DNA from: Pseudomonadota bacterium
Lineage (GTDB): Bacteria; Pseudomonadota; Gammaproteobacteria; Steroidobacterales; Steroidobacteraceae
Reading direction: 5' to 3'
Assembly (NCBI GenBank): GCA_003242685.1
Contig: QGVD01000042.1
Coordinates: forward strand, 1-33,062
Length of the DNA stretch: 33,062 bases
In this document: piece after piece, positions 7,390 through 14,587 of the stretch
Layout: each line of letters opens with the position of its first letter
Numbering within the stretch: position 1 is the stretch's first letter
Program-made: the position numbers and the translations under genes
Notes under the pieces: generated by a model
Database searches by the model: none
What the model was told of the DNA's origin: nothing
What the model saw: only the letters and a program-made list of their open reading frames with translations

Positions 7390-9576
7390 ATGAAATCCGC
7401 CGATCGCTCGATAACGCATGCGCGCGTCTGCGCCTTCCTTGCGGCTCTGGTCATACCCATCACGGCGTGCCAGCGGCAGTCTGAACCCTCGGCATCCACC
7501 GCCACCGTGCCCAAGCGCCCCGTCGACCAGGCCCGGCTCGAAGCCGCGGACAGCGACGCCGCGAACTGGCTCACCACCGGCCGCACGTACAGCGAGCAGC
7601 GCTTCAGTCCGCTGATTCAGATCAACGACCAGAACGTCGGGCAGCTCAGGCTCGCGTGGCATCACGATCTCGATGCCATTCCGCGCGGGCAGGAATCGAC
7701 GCCTCTCGTCGTGGACGGCGTCATGTACGTGAGCACCACGTGGAGCAAGGTCTTCGCGCTCGATGCGCGCACGGGAAAGCTCCTCTGGGAATACGACCCG
7801 AAGGTGCCCGGTGAGTGGGGCATCAATGCCTGCTGCGACGTGGTCAACCGTGGCGTCGCCTTCTGGAAGGACAAGGTCTATCTCGGAACGCTCGATGGCC
7901 GACTCGTCGCGCTGGATGCGGCGACCGGCACGCCGGTGTGGGAAACGCAGACGGTCGATCGCAGTCAGCGCTACGCGATCACCGGCGCACCGCGGGTCAT
8001 CAGGAACAAGGTGATCATCGGCAATGCCGGCTCGGAGTTCGGCGTGCGCGGTTACATCTCGGCGTACGACGCCGACACGGGCGAGCTCGTGTGGCGCTTC
8101 TACACGGTGCCCGGTGAACCGGGCAAGAAGGACGGCGCGGCATCCGACGAGGTGCTGGAGAAGATCGCACGTCCGACGTGGACCGGTGAATGGTGGAAGC
8201 TCGGCGGCGGCGGAACGGTGTGGGACGCGATGGCCTACGACCCCGAGCTCGATCTGCTCTACTTCGGCACGGGCAACGGCACGCCGTGGAGCCACACGCT
8301 GCGCAGCCCCGACGGCGGCGACAACCTCTTCCTCGCGTCCATCATCGCCGTGAAGGCCGAAACGGGCGAATACGTCTGGCACTTCCAGACCGTGCCCGGC
8401 GAGGACTGGGACTACGACTCCACCAATCACATCATCCTCGCCGATCTCGAGATCGACGGCCGCAAGCGCAAGGTGCTCATGCAGGCACCGAAGAACGGCG
8501 TCTTCTACGTGCTCGACCGCGAGACGGGCGAGTTCATCTCCGCGAAGCCCTACGTGAACATCAACTGGGCGACCGGCTTCGATCCGAAGACCGGCCGCCC
8601 GATCGAGAACCCCGAGGCGCGCTACGGCAGAACGGGCAAGCCGTTCGTCGCCCGGCCCGGTCCCGCCGGCGGACACGCGTGGCAGCCGATGTCGTTCAAT
8701 CCTCTCACCGGGCTCGTCTACATCCCCGCGCTCGATCTCGCGATGCCGTTCGGCATGAAGCGTGACGAGCGGACGAGCCGTTACGCGTTCAACGTCGGCT
8801 TCGATTTCCTCGGCGCATCGCTGCCGCAGGATCCGAAGATCAAGGCCGAAGCGAAGGCGACCTCGGTCGGATATCTGGTGGCGTGGGATCCGGTCAGCCA
8901 GCAGGCCGCCTGGCGCGTGCAGTACAGCGACGCGTGGCGCAGCGGCGTGCTGTCGACGGCCGGCAATCTCGTCTTCCAGGGCACGGCGATGGGCGAGCTG
9001 CAGGCCTTCGCGGCCGACACGGGCGAGCGTCTGTGGTCCGCTCCCACGCAATCGGGCATCGTCGCCGCGCCGATCACCTACGAGGTCGACGGCGAGCAGT
9101 TCGTCGCGGTGGTCACCGGCTGGGGAGGCGCATTCGCGATCGCGGCGGGCGAGATCGCACGTGAGAAGCGCGCGCCGCTCAACACGCCGCGCGTGCTCGC
9201 GTTCTCTCTGAAGGGCAACGACACGCTCCCCGATCCGCCGGAGATTCCGCGTCCCACCCTGCAGCCACCGCCGAACACCGCATCGGCCGCGACGATCGCG
9301 CGGGGCCGCGAGCTCTTCCATCCCTACTGCTCGAACTGCCACGGCGATGCGGCGGTGAGCGGCAGCTTCATTCCCGACCTGCGCAACTCGCCGCTGCTCG
9401 CGGACGCCGCGGCGTGGCGCAGCGTCGTTCACGACGGCGCTCTGCGCGAGCGAGGAATGGTGAGCTTCTCGGCCGAGCTCAGCCCCGAGGACGTCGAAGC
9501 GATCCGGGCTTACGTCATCTCGCGCGCGCACGACGCGCTCGCGGAGCGGAGCGCCGGCGGCGCATCGGCGCCCTGA
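7390..9576 (+). CDS. PQQ-dependent quinohemoprotein alcohol dehydrogenase with lipoprotein signal
   Basis: This 728-residue enzyme should oxidise alcohols in the periplasm with PQQ and pass electrons to its own heme c. Residues about 45-600 are the eight-bladed PQQ propeller: the adjacent cysteines C148-C149 in GINACCDVV, the catalytic Asp region DWDYDSTN (339-346), and repeated W-motifs such as ALDARTGKLLWEY. Residues about 635-715 are a cytochrome c domain with CSNCH (C647, C650, H651) and a probable Met ligand in RGMVSFS. That layout is typical of type II quinohemoprotein alcohol dehydrogenases. The N-terminus has a hydrophobic stretch ending in ITAC, a lipobox with C27, so it is probably a lipid-anchored protein. 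The ATG at 7390 follows a G-rich stretch and gives a clean signal peptide. No PQQ synthesis gene is in this window. Confidence 0.9.
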   Translation: MKSADRSITHARVCAFLAALVIPITACQRQSEPSASTATVPKRPVDQARLEAADSDAANWLTTGRTYSEQRFSPLIQINDQNVGQLRLAWHHDLDAIPRGQESTPLVVDGVMYVSTTWSKVFALDARTGKLLWEYDPKVPGEWGINACCDVVNRGVAFWKDKVYLGTLDGRLVALDAATGTPVWETQTVDRSQRYAITGAPRVIRNKVIIGNAGSEFGVRGYISAYDADTGELVWRFYTVPGEPGKKDGAASDEVLEKIARPTWTGEWWKLGGGGTVWDAMAYDPELDLLYFGTGNGTPWSHTLRSPDGGDNLFLASIIAVKAETGEYVWHFQTVPGEDWDYDSTNHIILADLEIDGRKRKVLMQAPKNGVFYVLDRETGEFISAKPYVNINWATGFDPKTGRPIENPEARYGRTGKPFVARPGPAGGHAWQPMSFNPLTGLVYIPALDLAMPFGMKRDERTSRYAFNVGFDFLGASLPQDPKIKAEAKATSVGYLVAWDPVSQQAAWRVQYSDAWRSGVLSTAGNLVFQGTAMGELQAFAADTGERLWSAPTQSGIVAAPITYEVDGEQFVAVVTGWGGAFAIAAGEIAREKRAPLNTPRVLAFSLKGNDTLPDPPEIPRPTLQPPPNTASAATIARGRELFHPYCSNCHGDAAVSGSFIPDLRNSPLLADAAAWRSVVHDGALRERGMVSFSAELSPEDVEAIRAYVISRAHDALAERSAGGASAP

Positions 9577-9589
9577 GTGAATGCCGCCC

Positions 9590-9614
9590 AGCCGCGGCAG
9601 ACAGTGCCGCGGCT
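9590..9614. terminator. Strong hairpin between convergent genes
   Basis: AGCCGCGGCA (9590-9599) and TGCCGCGGCT (9605-9614) form a perfect 10-bp stem with a GACAG loop. It sits in the 36-base space between the alcohol dehydrogenase stop and the stop of the opposing GGDEF-EAL gene, and overlaps the latter's TAG. There is no T-tract on either strand, so it may act as a two-way transcription barrier or mRNA end-protector rather than a classic terminator. Confidence 0.45.
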
Positions 9615-12186
9615 AACGGCGCGGCCGGAGGATGGCGACGGTTCCGTCGAACGCGGAATCCGCCTGCGCGCGCGACTCCTCGACCTTCGCACGCAGGGTG
9701 GCGAGGTGCGAGCTCGCACCGCGCACGAACTCGAGCATCGCATCCGCTGCCGCGGGACGGGCGATGAGATAACCCTGCACGTGCACGTCGCCGCAGGAGA
9801 GCAGCAGATCGAGCTGCGCCGGCCGCTCCACGCCTTCGGCCGTGACCTGCAGGCCGAGGCTGCGGCAGAGCGAGATGATCGAGCGCACGATCGCGGCCGC
9901 GCGCGGGCTCGAGTCCACCGCCGCGACGAGTCCGCGATCGATCTTCACACGGTCGAGCGGCAGCCGCTCCAGTGACGTCAGCGAGGAGAAGCCCGCGCCG
10001 AAGTCGTCGAGCGCCACCGTGACGCCGAGGAGACGCAGCGCGTGCAACGCCTCGATCGTCACGGAACCGGTCTGCAGCACGTTCTCCGTCAGCTCGAGCT
10101 CGAGGCACTCGGGCGGCAGCCCGGACGTGCGCAGCATGCGCTCGACGACGCCGACGAAGTTGCCGGTGAGGAACTGCTGTGAGGATGCGTTGATCGCGAT
10201 GCGCGCCTGCGGCCAGGCGCCGGCGCGCCACTCGCGCAGCGTCGCGCCCGCCGCGCGCAGCACCCATTCGTTGAGCTCGAGGATGAGTCCCGACTGCTGC
10301 GCGACGTCGAGGAACTGCCCGGCGGAAAGCAGCGTGCCGTCGGGCCGCCGCCAGCGCAGCAGCGCTTCCACGACGGTCGTCTCGAGCGTCGCGAGTGAAA
10401 CCTCGGGCTGGAAGTGGAGCAGCAGCTCGTCCGCCTCGATCGCCTTGCGCAGCGCCTGTTCGGTGCGGAAGCGGCTCGCCGCGGCCTGCAGCAGCTCGGG
10501 GCTGTACACGCAGTAGCGATTGCGACCGAGCTCCTTGGCGCGGAACAGCGCGGAGTCCGCCGCGCGCAGGAGCGCCTCGGCATCCATCGCGTGGTCGGGG
10601 AACACGGCGACACCGATGCTCACTCCGACCAGCAGCTCGCGCCGCTCGACGGCCAGAGGACGCTGGAACGCGGCGACGACGCGCTCCACGCGTGCCTTCA
10701 CATCCTCGGGGTCCTTCACGTCGCGCAGCACCAGCGTGAACTCGTCACCGCCGAGTCGTGCGACGAACTCTCCTTCCTGCGCGAGCGTGCGCAGCCTGTC
10801 GCCGATACCCTTGAGCACGCGATCGCCGAACTCGTGCCCCAGGCTGTCGTTGATCGTCTTGAAGTTGTCGAGATCGATGAACAACACCGCGGCGTGCCGG
10901 CCCGCCGCGCGCGCCTGCTCCAGTGCGCTCGAGAGGAAGGCGAAGAGCTTGCGGCGGTTCGGCAGATCGGTGAGCGGATCGTGATGCGCGAGGTGACGGA
11001 GCTGACGCGTGCGGGCCGCCACCCGCTCCTCGAGCTCGGCCTGATAGTCGCGCAGCGCGCGCTGCGATGCGTAGAGCTGCTCGGCCATGTGATTGAACGC
11101 GAGGGCCAGCTCGTCGAGTTCGCGCACGCCGCCACGCTCCACGCGCGCATCGAGCTTGCCGCGCGCGAGACGGCGCGTGCCGGCCATCAGGCGCCGCACG
11201 GGCACGGTGATGCCCTGAGCCGTCAGCACGGCGACGCACAGGATGACGAACAGCATCCCGGCGCTCACGACGCCGAGCATGCGTTCGGTGTCCTCGACCG
11301 TGAGGCGTGCGGAGCGGGCCGCTGCGCCGAGCGCGCGCCAGGCCGGCTCCTGCAGATCGGCGTGCACCTGCTCCTGTATCCGCGCGGCCGCCGCAGCGAA
11401 TTCCTGACGGCTCTTTTCTATCATCTCGTCGAGCCGGATGACGGCGCGGCGTTGCGCCACGGCCCGGGCAAAATCCTCACGCGCCAGCTCGAGCCACACC
11501 CTTCCTGGCGAGCGTTCGAGCTCGGGAGCGTGCGAATCGAGAACCTCGCGGAACGCGCGTTCGGCGCGCTCCACGTCTCCCGCGCGCTCCACCCTGCCCC
11601 TTCCGTTCTCGGTGAGCTGCTCCTCCGCGCGATCGCGCACGGCATCCGCCGCACGTGCGAGCTCCGAGAGCGAGCGGCGAGCGAACACGTTCTCGCCGAC
11701 CGGCAGACCCGACGCACCGGCCGAAGCGATCCTTCCGCGCAGGGCGTCTATCGCTTCACGGTGCGAACGCAGCGCGCGGCTCCGCTGGTTCTGGAGCTCC
11801 ATCAGCATCAGACCGTCGCGGTGGAACGCGGCGAGCTGATGACGGAGCTCACCGTCGGAAGCGGCGGCAGCGGGCGGGTCCGCTATGCGATCGTACTCGG
11901 CGAGCGTGGCGACCAGGGTGCGCGAAGCGCCGAGCACCGCGGCCGCATTGGCCGGCGTGTCGAACTTGAGGTAGCCGAGCACCGCGCGATCGAAGGTGCC
12001 GACGGCATTCTCGAGATCGAGCGCGAGACGCACCAGCGGCTCGAAGCGATTCTCGACCCGGCTGATGCTCTCCGCCGAGTTCTGTGTGCCGCGGTGAACG
12101 AGGTAGCTGCCCAGCAGGAACGCGAACGCCACCGCGCCCGCGGCCAGCATCAGCCACGCGTTGATGGGAAGCGAGCGGCGGTGCAT
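9613..12186 (-). CDS. Membrane-bound GGDEF-EAL protein (both motifs intact)
   Basis: This is a bifunctional cyclic-di-GMP enzyme of 857 residues. A transmembrane helix at about 8-30 is followed by a helical periplasmic sensor of about 270 residues, a second helix at about 303-325, then HAMP (about 326-378) and a short coiled coil ending DYQAELEERVAARTRQL. The GGDEF domain has an intact RLGGDEF (479-483) but no RxxD inhibitory site five residues upstream. The EAL domain has an intact EAL (607-609), NASSQQF, LELTEN, DDFGAG, KIDRG and VQGYLIARP, so all the usual metal-binding positions are kept. Both synthesis and hydrolysis are therefore possible. The ATG at 12186 starts just before the first helix; a longer frame would need TTG. 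A 44-aa membrane protein gene lies 43 bases upstream on the same strand and is probably co-transcribed. Confidence 0.9.
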   Translation of the reverse strand: MHRRSLPINAWLMLAAGAVAFAFLLGSYLVHRGTQNSAESISRVENRFEPLVRLALDLENAVGTFDRAVLGYLKFDTPANAAAVLGASRTLVATLAEYDRIADPPAAAASDGELRHQLAAFHRDGLMLMELQNQRSRALRSHREAIDALRGRIASAGASGLPVGENVFARRSLSELARAADAVRDRAEEQLTENGRGRVERAGDVERAERAFREVLDSHAPELERSPGRVWLELAREDFARAVAQRRAVIRLDEMIEKSRQEFAAAAARIQEQVHADLQEPAWRALGAAARSARLTVEDTERMLGVVSAGMLFVILCVAVLTAQGITVPVRRLMAGTRRLARGKLDARVERGGVRELDELALAFNHMAEQLYASQRALRDYQAELEERVAARTRQLRHLAHHDPLTDLPNRRKLFAFLSSALEQARAAGRHAAVLFIDLDNFKTINDSLGHEFGDRVLKGIGDRLRTLAQEGEFVARLGGDEFTLVLRDVKDPEDVKARVERVVAAFQRPLAVERRELLVGVSIGVAVFPDHAMDAEALLRAADSALFRAKELGRNRYCVYSPELLQAAASRFRTEQALRKAIEADELLLHFQPEVSLATLETTVVEALLRWRRPDGTLLSAGQFLDVAQQSGLILELNEWVLRAAGATLREWRAGAWPQARIAINASSQQFLTGNFVGVVERMLRTSGLPPECLELELTENVLQTGSVTIEALHALRLLGVTVALDDFGAGFSSLTSLERLPLDRVKIDRGLVAAVDSSPRAAAIVRSIISLCRSLGLQVTAEGVERPAQLDLLLSCGDVHVQGYLIARPAAADAMLEFVRGASSHLATLRAKVEESRAQADSAFDGTVAILRPRR

Positions 12187-12229
12187 CGGCGCCGTGCGGC
12201 GTCGGGGTGTTGCCCGGAATGGAGGCCGC

Positions 12230-12364
12230 TCAGCGGTTCCGGGACGGGCGCAGCCGGACGAGGAGCTGCCAGGCAATGATCGCGGCTGCGATCACTCCGA
12301 TCACCAGGATCTCCGTGTCCGTGAGGACGAAACCGCGACTCGAGACGATCGTTACGGTTTCCAT
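12230..12364 (-). CDS. Small single-pass membrane protein, 44 aa, unknown function
   Basis: I do not recognise this gene. It runs from ATG at 12364 to TGA at 12230 and encodes a short N-terminal tail (METVTIVSSRGFVLTDTE), one hydrophobic helix (about residues 19-36, ILVIGVIAAAIIAWQLLV) and a basic end (RLRPSRNR), so the C-terminus is probably cytoplasmic. The ribosome binding site is very good: GGAGGAAGG ends three bases before the ATG. It follows the terminator of the porin gene and precedes the GGDEF-EAL gene by 43 bases on the same strand, which suggests a two-gene unit. It may partner the GGDEF-EAL sensor in the membrane, but that is inference only. Confidence 0.65.
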   Translation of the reverse strand: METVTIVSSRGFVLTDTEILVIGVIAAAIIAWQLLVRLRPSRNR

Positions 12365-12510
12365 GACCTTCCTCCACTCCCTCGGACGGGATACGGCGAT
12401 TGTGCCGGGGGCGAAAGGTCACACGGGGTCCACCGCGCCTCAAAGCGGCGCGCATTCAAACTGCGATTCGATTCACTGCGGTCCGGGATTATGTCTCGCG
12501 AGGGGCCGGC

Positions 12511-12544
12511 CGGAAACGAAACTGCCGGCCAGGAGGCCGGCAGT
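12511..12544 (-). terminator. Rho-independent terminator of the TorF-type porin gene
   Basis: ACTGCCGGCC (12521-12530) and GGCCGGCAGT (12535-12544) form a perfect 10-bp stem with a 4-base loop. On the minus strand it is followed by TTTCGTTTCC. It lies 50 bases after the porin stop and about 150 bases before the small membrane gene, so it separates the two transcription units. Confidence 0.75.
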
Positions 12545-12593
12545 CCGTAGCGCGCGCTTCAACGGGCTTGCGCGTGGCTCGACAGGTCAGCGG

Positions 12594-13313
12594 TCATTTC
12601 CCCCAGGGGAAGGTCGTCGAAACCGACAGCCACACCTTGCCCTCGGTGGTGAGAACGTCGCCCGGCGTACCGTCGAACGCCTTCAGATCGCTGCCGTCGA
12701 TGTACTTCAGCGATACGTCGACGTTGCCGAAGGTCTTCGCGATGCCGATGGCGAAGTCGAAGTACGGATTGCCGGAGTCGGTGTCCTCGGCGGCGTCCCA
12801 GTAGTCGCCGAAGCTGTAACCGACGTGCGTGACCAGGCTGAAACCATGCGGCAGCGGGAACGTGCCGTTGCCTTCGATGTAGAACGCGCTGTCGTCGAGG
12901 CCGACGAACTCCGGCGAGTAGGAGAGTTTGGCGGAGAACCAGCCCTTGCTGATGCCCGCGTAGAGCTCCTGCCAGTCGAAGTCGCTGTTGCCCGGATAGC
13001 CGTAGTAGACGAAACCGACGTCCCACCCGAAGCTCGACTCCGGATCGCCTCCCGCGATGCCGATGATGCCATCGAGCTCGAGATGCGCGTCCGGATAGCT
13101 GTCGTCGTCCAGCGTGCTGGCGAACGTTCCGACGTAGATGCCGTTGCTGAACGTGTACGTCGCACTCAGCTGCAGCGCCGGATCGAGCGCCGACTGAGTG
13201 ATGCCGCGAAAGTCGTAGTCACTCACCACCGCGGGTGTCACGCTCAGTTCCGCGTACGCGGCTTGCGCGCCGAGCGCCATGACGACCGCAGAGGCCAGTT
13301 TCCAATTCCTCAT
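12594..13313 (-). CDS. TorF-family putative outer-membrane porin
   Basis: The protein has 239 residues with a signal peptide cleaved after AYA at residue 22. The mature part is rich in alternating aromatic beta-strands (VTPAVVSDYDFRGITQS, YTFSNGIYVGTFAS, YGYPGNSDFDWQELYAGI) and ends in a strand with WLSVSTTFPWGK. The opening SDYDFRG.TQS and the overall size fit the TIGR02001/TorF group of small putative porins; their cargo is unknown. The ATG at 13313 is chosen because GGGAGG lies six bases upstream and a proper signal peptide follows; a longer open frame upstream has atypical composition. A clear terminator follows the gene. It stands alone between the OmpA-like gene and the GGDEF-EAL unit, all on the minus strand. 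Confidence 0.83.
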   Translation of the reverse strand: MRNWKLASAVVMALGAQAAYAELSVTPAVVSDYDFRGITQSALDPALQLSATYTFSNGIYVGTFASTLDDDSYPDAHLELDGIIGIAGGDPESSFGWDVGFVYYGYPGNSDFDWQELYAGISKGWFSAKLSYSPEFVGLDDSAFYIEGNGTFPLPHGFSLVTHVGYSFGDYWDAAEDTDSGNPYFDFAIGIAKTFGNVDVSLKYIDGSDLKAFDGTPGDVLTTEGKVWLSVSTTFPWGK

Positions 13314-13556
13314 GAACCCTCCCGAATGACGAACCACGCAATGCGCACCTGATGTGCACCACGCCCATTGCAGCATCCGTACCAATGCACTCGGTCGGGT
13401 GGAAATGCCTGTGCAATCCGCAGCTTGCGCGAGTTCCGCATTGGTGCGTAGCGCGGACGCATCGCAGCGTGCTGCCCTTCGTGTGGTGCACGCCGCGAGG
13501 TGCATGCCTCATCGTGGTGCATGCGGATGCTCGCGTTCGAGGAGCTTTCTTCTTTC

Positions 13557-13577
13557 GGGCGTACCGCGCGTACGCCC
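13557..13577. other. Hairpin downstream of the OmpA-like gene
   Basis: GGGCGTAC (13557-13564) and GTACGCCC (13570-13577) form a perfect 8-bp stem with a five-base loop. On the minus strand it is followed by a purine-rich run, not T residues, so it is not a standard terminator. It is the second of two hairpins after the OmpA-like gene. Confidence 0.4.
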
Positions 13578-13582
13578 TCCTT

Positions 13583-13626
13583 GCCTGCACCTCTCCGCAT
13601 CGGGAGAAGCGCGGAGAGGTGCAGGC
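13583..13626. terminator. 16-bp perfect hairpin just after the OmpA-like gene
   Basis: GCCTGCACCTCTCCGC (13583-13598) pairs perfectly with 13611-13626 around a 12-base loop, starting eight bases after the OmpA-like gene's stop on the minus strand. There is no T-tract on either strand. It probably ends or protects the ompA-like transcript; a stand-alone small RNA is an alternative. Confidence 0.45.
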
Positions 13627-13634
13627 GATATCGA

Positions 13635-14375
13635 TCAATGGTTGCGAGCCACCTGACCCGTCGATCCGCGCTCGATGCGCACGGTCACACGACGGTCGAA
13701 CGCATAGCCGTCGAGATCGCCGTCGGTGCTCTTCGAAGCGGACTCACCGTGCGCTTCGACCTGCAGCCGCTCGAGCGGGACTCCCGCGCCCATGAGCACC
13801 TCCGCCACCGCGTTCGCGCGGCGCCTCGAGAGCTCGGCGTTGAATTCCTCGGAGCCGCGCGGATCGGCGAATCCGTCGACGCGCACGACCGCATCGGGCA
13901 GCGCCGCCACGAGGCCGCCGACGTGCCGCAGCCTCTCGATCGTCTCGTCCGAGAGCGTCGCGTCGGCGGTGCGGAAGCTCACGTCCAGGGTGAGCTCGTG
14001 CGCACGGTCGAGCGCCTGATCGAGCCGTTCGCTGTGCGACTGCATCCGCACGAGCGAACCGTTGAGCCCCGCGATCTCGCGTGCGAGGCGCGAGCGTTCG
14101 GCTTCCGATGCGTCGAGACCGGCGGCGAGCGCCTCGCGCGCAACGGTCTGCCGGTAGTAGCGATCGCCGAGCCAGCCGCCCGCTGCGGCGCCGAGGATCG
14201 CACCGAGGGGTCCGCCGGCGGCCGCACCGATCGCGAGACCGCTGACGACGCCGACGGACTCCTGCTTCGATGCACGCGTCTGCTCGGATGCATGCGCGAC
14301 GGTTGCGAGCGCGCTCAGCGTCAGGAGCGCAACGCCTGCGATCGGTGTGCTCGGTTTCTGGATCCGGCTCTTCAT
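13635..14375 (-). CDS. Glycine-zipper / OmpA C-terminal domain envelope protein
   Basis: This is a 246-residue exported protein. The signal peptide probably ends after AHA (residue 29). A glycine-zipper segment follows at about 41-70 (SGLAIGAAAGGPLGAILGAA), then a charged helical linker at about 75-130, then an OmpA-type peptidoglycan-binding domain at about 132-240. The linker-to-domain region and the core GFADPRGSEEFNAELSRRRA keep the Asp and Arg that bind peptidoglycan. The ATG at 14375 has AGGAGG six bases upstream. The layout resembles OmpA-like proteins of proteobacterial sortase systems, but no sortase is in this window. It probably tethers or senses the cell wall near the c-di-GMP genes. 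A small 7-bp hairpin at 14398-14414 lies in its leader. Confidence 0.82.
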   Translation of the reverse strand: MKSRIQKPSTPIAGVALLTLSALATVAHASEQTRASKQESVGVVSGLAIGAAAGGPLGAILGAAAGGWLGDRYYRQTVAREALAAGLDASEAERSRLAREIAGLNGSLVRMQSHSERLDQALDRAHELTLDVSFRTADATLSDETIERLRHVGGLVAALPDAVVRVDGFADPRGSEEFNAELSRRRANAVAEVLMGAGVPLERLQVEAHGESASKSTDGDLDGYAFDRRVTVRIERGSTGQVARNH

Positions 14376-14397
14376 GGTCGTCCTCCTTCTCTCCGGT

Positions 14398-14414
14398 GAG
14401 AGCGCTTCGCTCTC
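14398..14414 (-). promoter_or_regulatory. Small hairpin in the OmpA-like gene leader
   Basis: GAGAGCG and CGCTCTC form a 7-bp stem with a CTT loop about 12 bases upstream of the ribosome binding site of the OmpA-like gene. It could influence translation or simply be chance in GC-rich sequence. The rest of the 212-base spacer up to 14587 shows no gene I can support. Confidence 0.25.
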
Positions 14415-14587
14415 GCCTGGAGACGAGTTCAGCGCGGCAGACGGCGCCGCCCGTGGCACGATTCGGGCGCAGCGGAGATTCTTTGTGGCAGATCGTGGCG
14501 CCGGATCCGGCGCCCCGGCGGCGGGTCACGACGGGCCGCGACGGGGCGTTGAAACGCGATTCGTGCCGGCGAGTGCGCTGGACTGAA

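Larger units (their letters stand above)
13314..13634. other. 321-base intergenic region with repeats and hairpins
   Basis: No convincing gene was seen here. The region holds the 5' flank of the porin gene and the 3' flank of the OmpA-like gene. Three copies of GGTGCA(C/T)GC occur at 13485-13493, 13499-13507 and 13516-13524. An inverted pair ACCAATGC/GCATTGGT lies at 13381-13388 and 13438-13445. Two hairpins lie at 13557-13577 and 13583-13626. The short open frames across it have no ribosome binding sites and unusual residue composition. Confidence 0.6.

Noticed and set aside
7324..9531. 735-codon open frame on the minus strand
   Set aside because: It is antisense to the PQQ alcohol dehydrogenase; composition is typical of a mirror frame.
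10414..12279. 621-codon open frame on the plus strand
   Set aside because: It is antisense to the first GGDEF-EAL gene, whose motifs are intact.
13485..13524. CRISPR array
   Set aside because: The repeats are only 9 bases long, with spacers of 5-8 bases, and no cas genes are present.
13635..14375. Sortase-associated OmpA protein (PdsO)
   Set aside because: The glycine-zipper/OmpA layout is similar, but no sortase or sortase substrate is nearby, so only the general OmpA call is made.
14347..14586. 79-codon plus-strand frame with a signal-like start
   Set aside because: It overlaps the OmpA-like start in antisense, lacks a ribosome binding site and has an unstructured Arg/Gly-rich tail.
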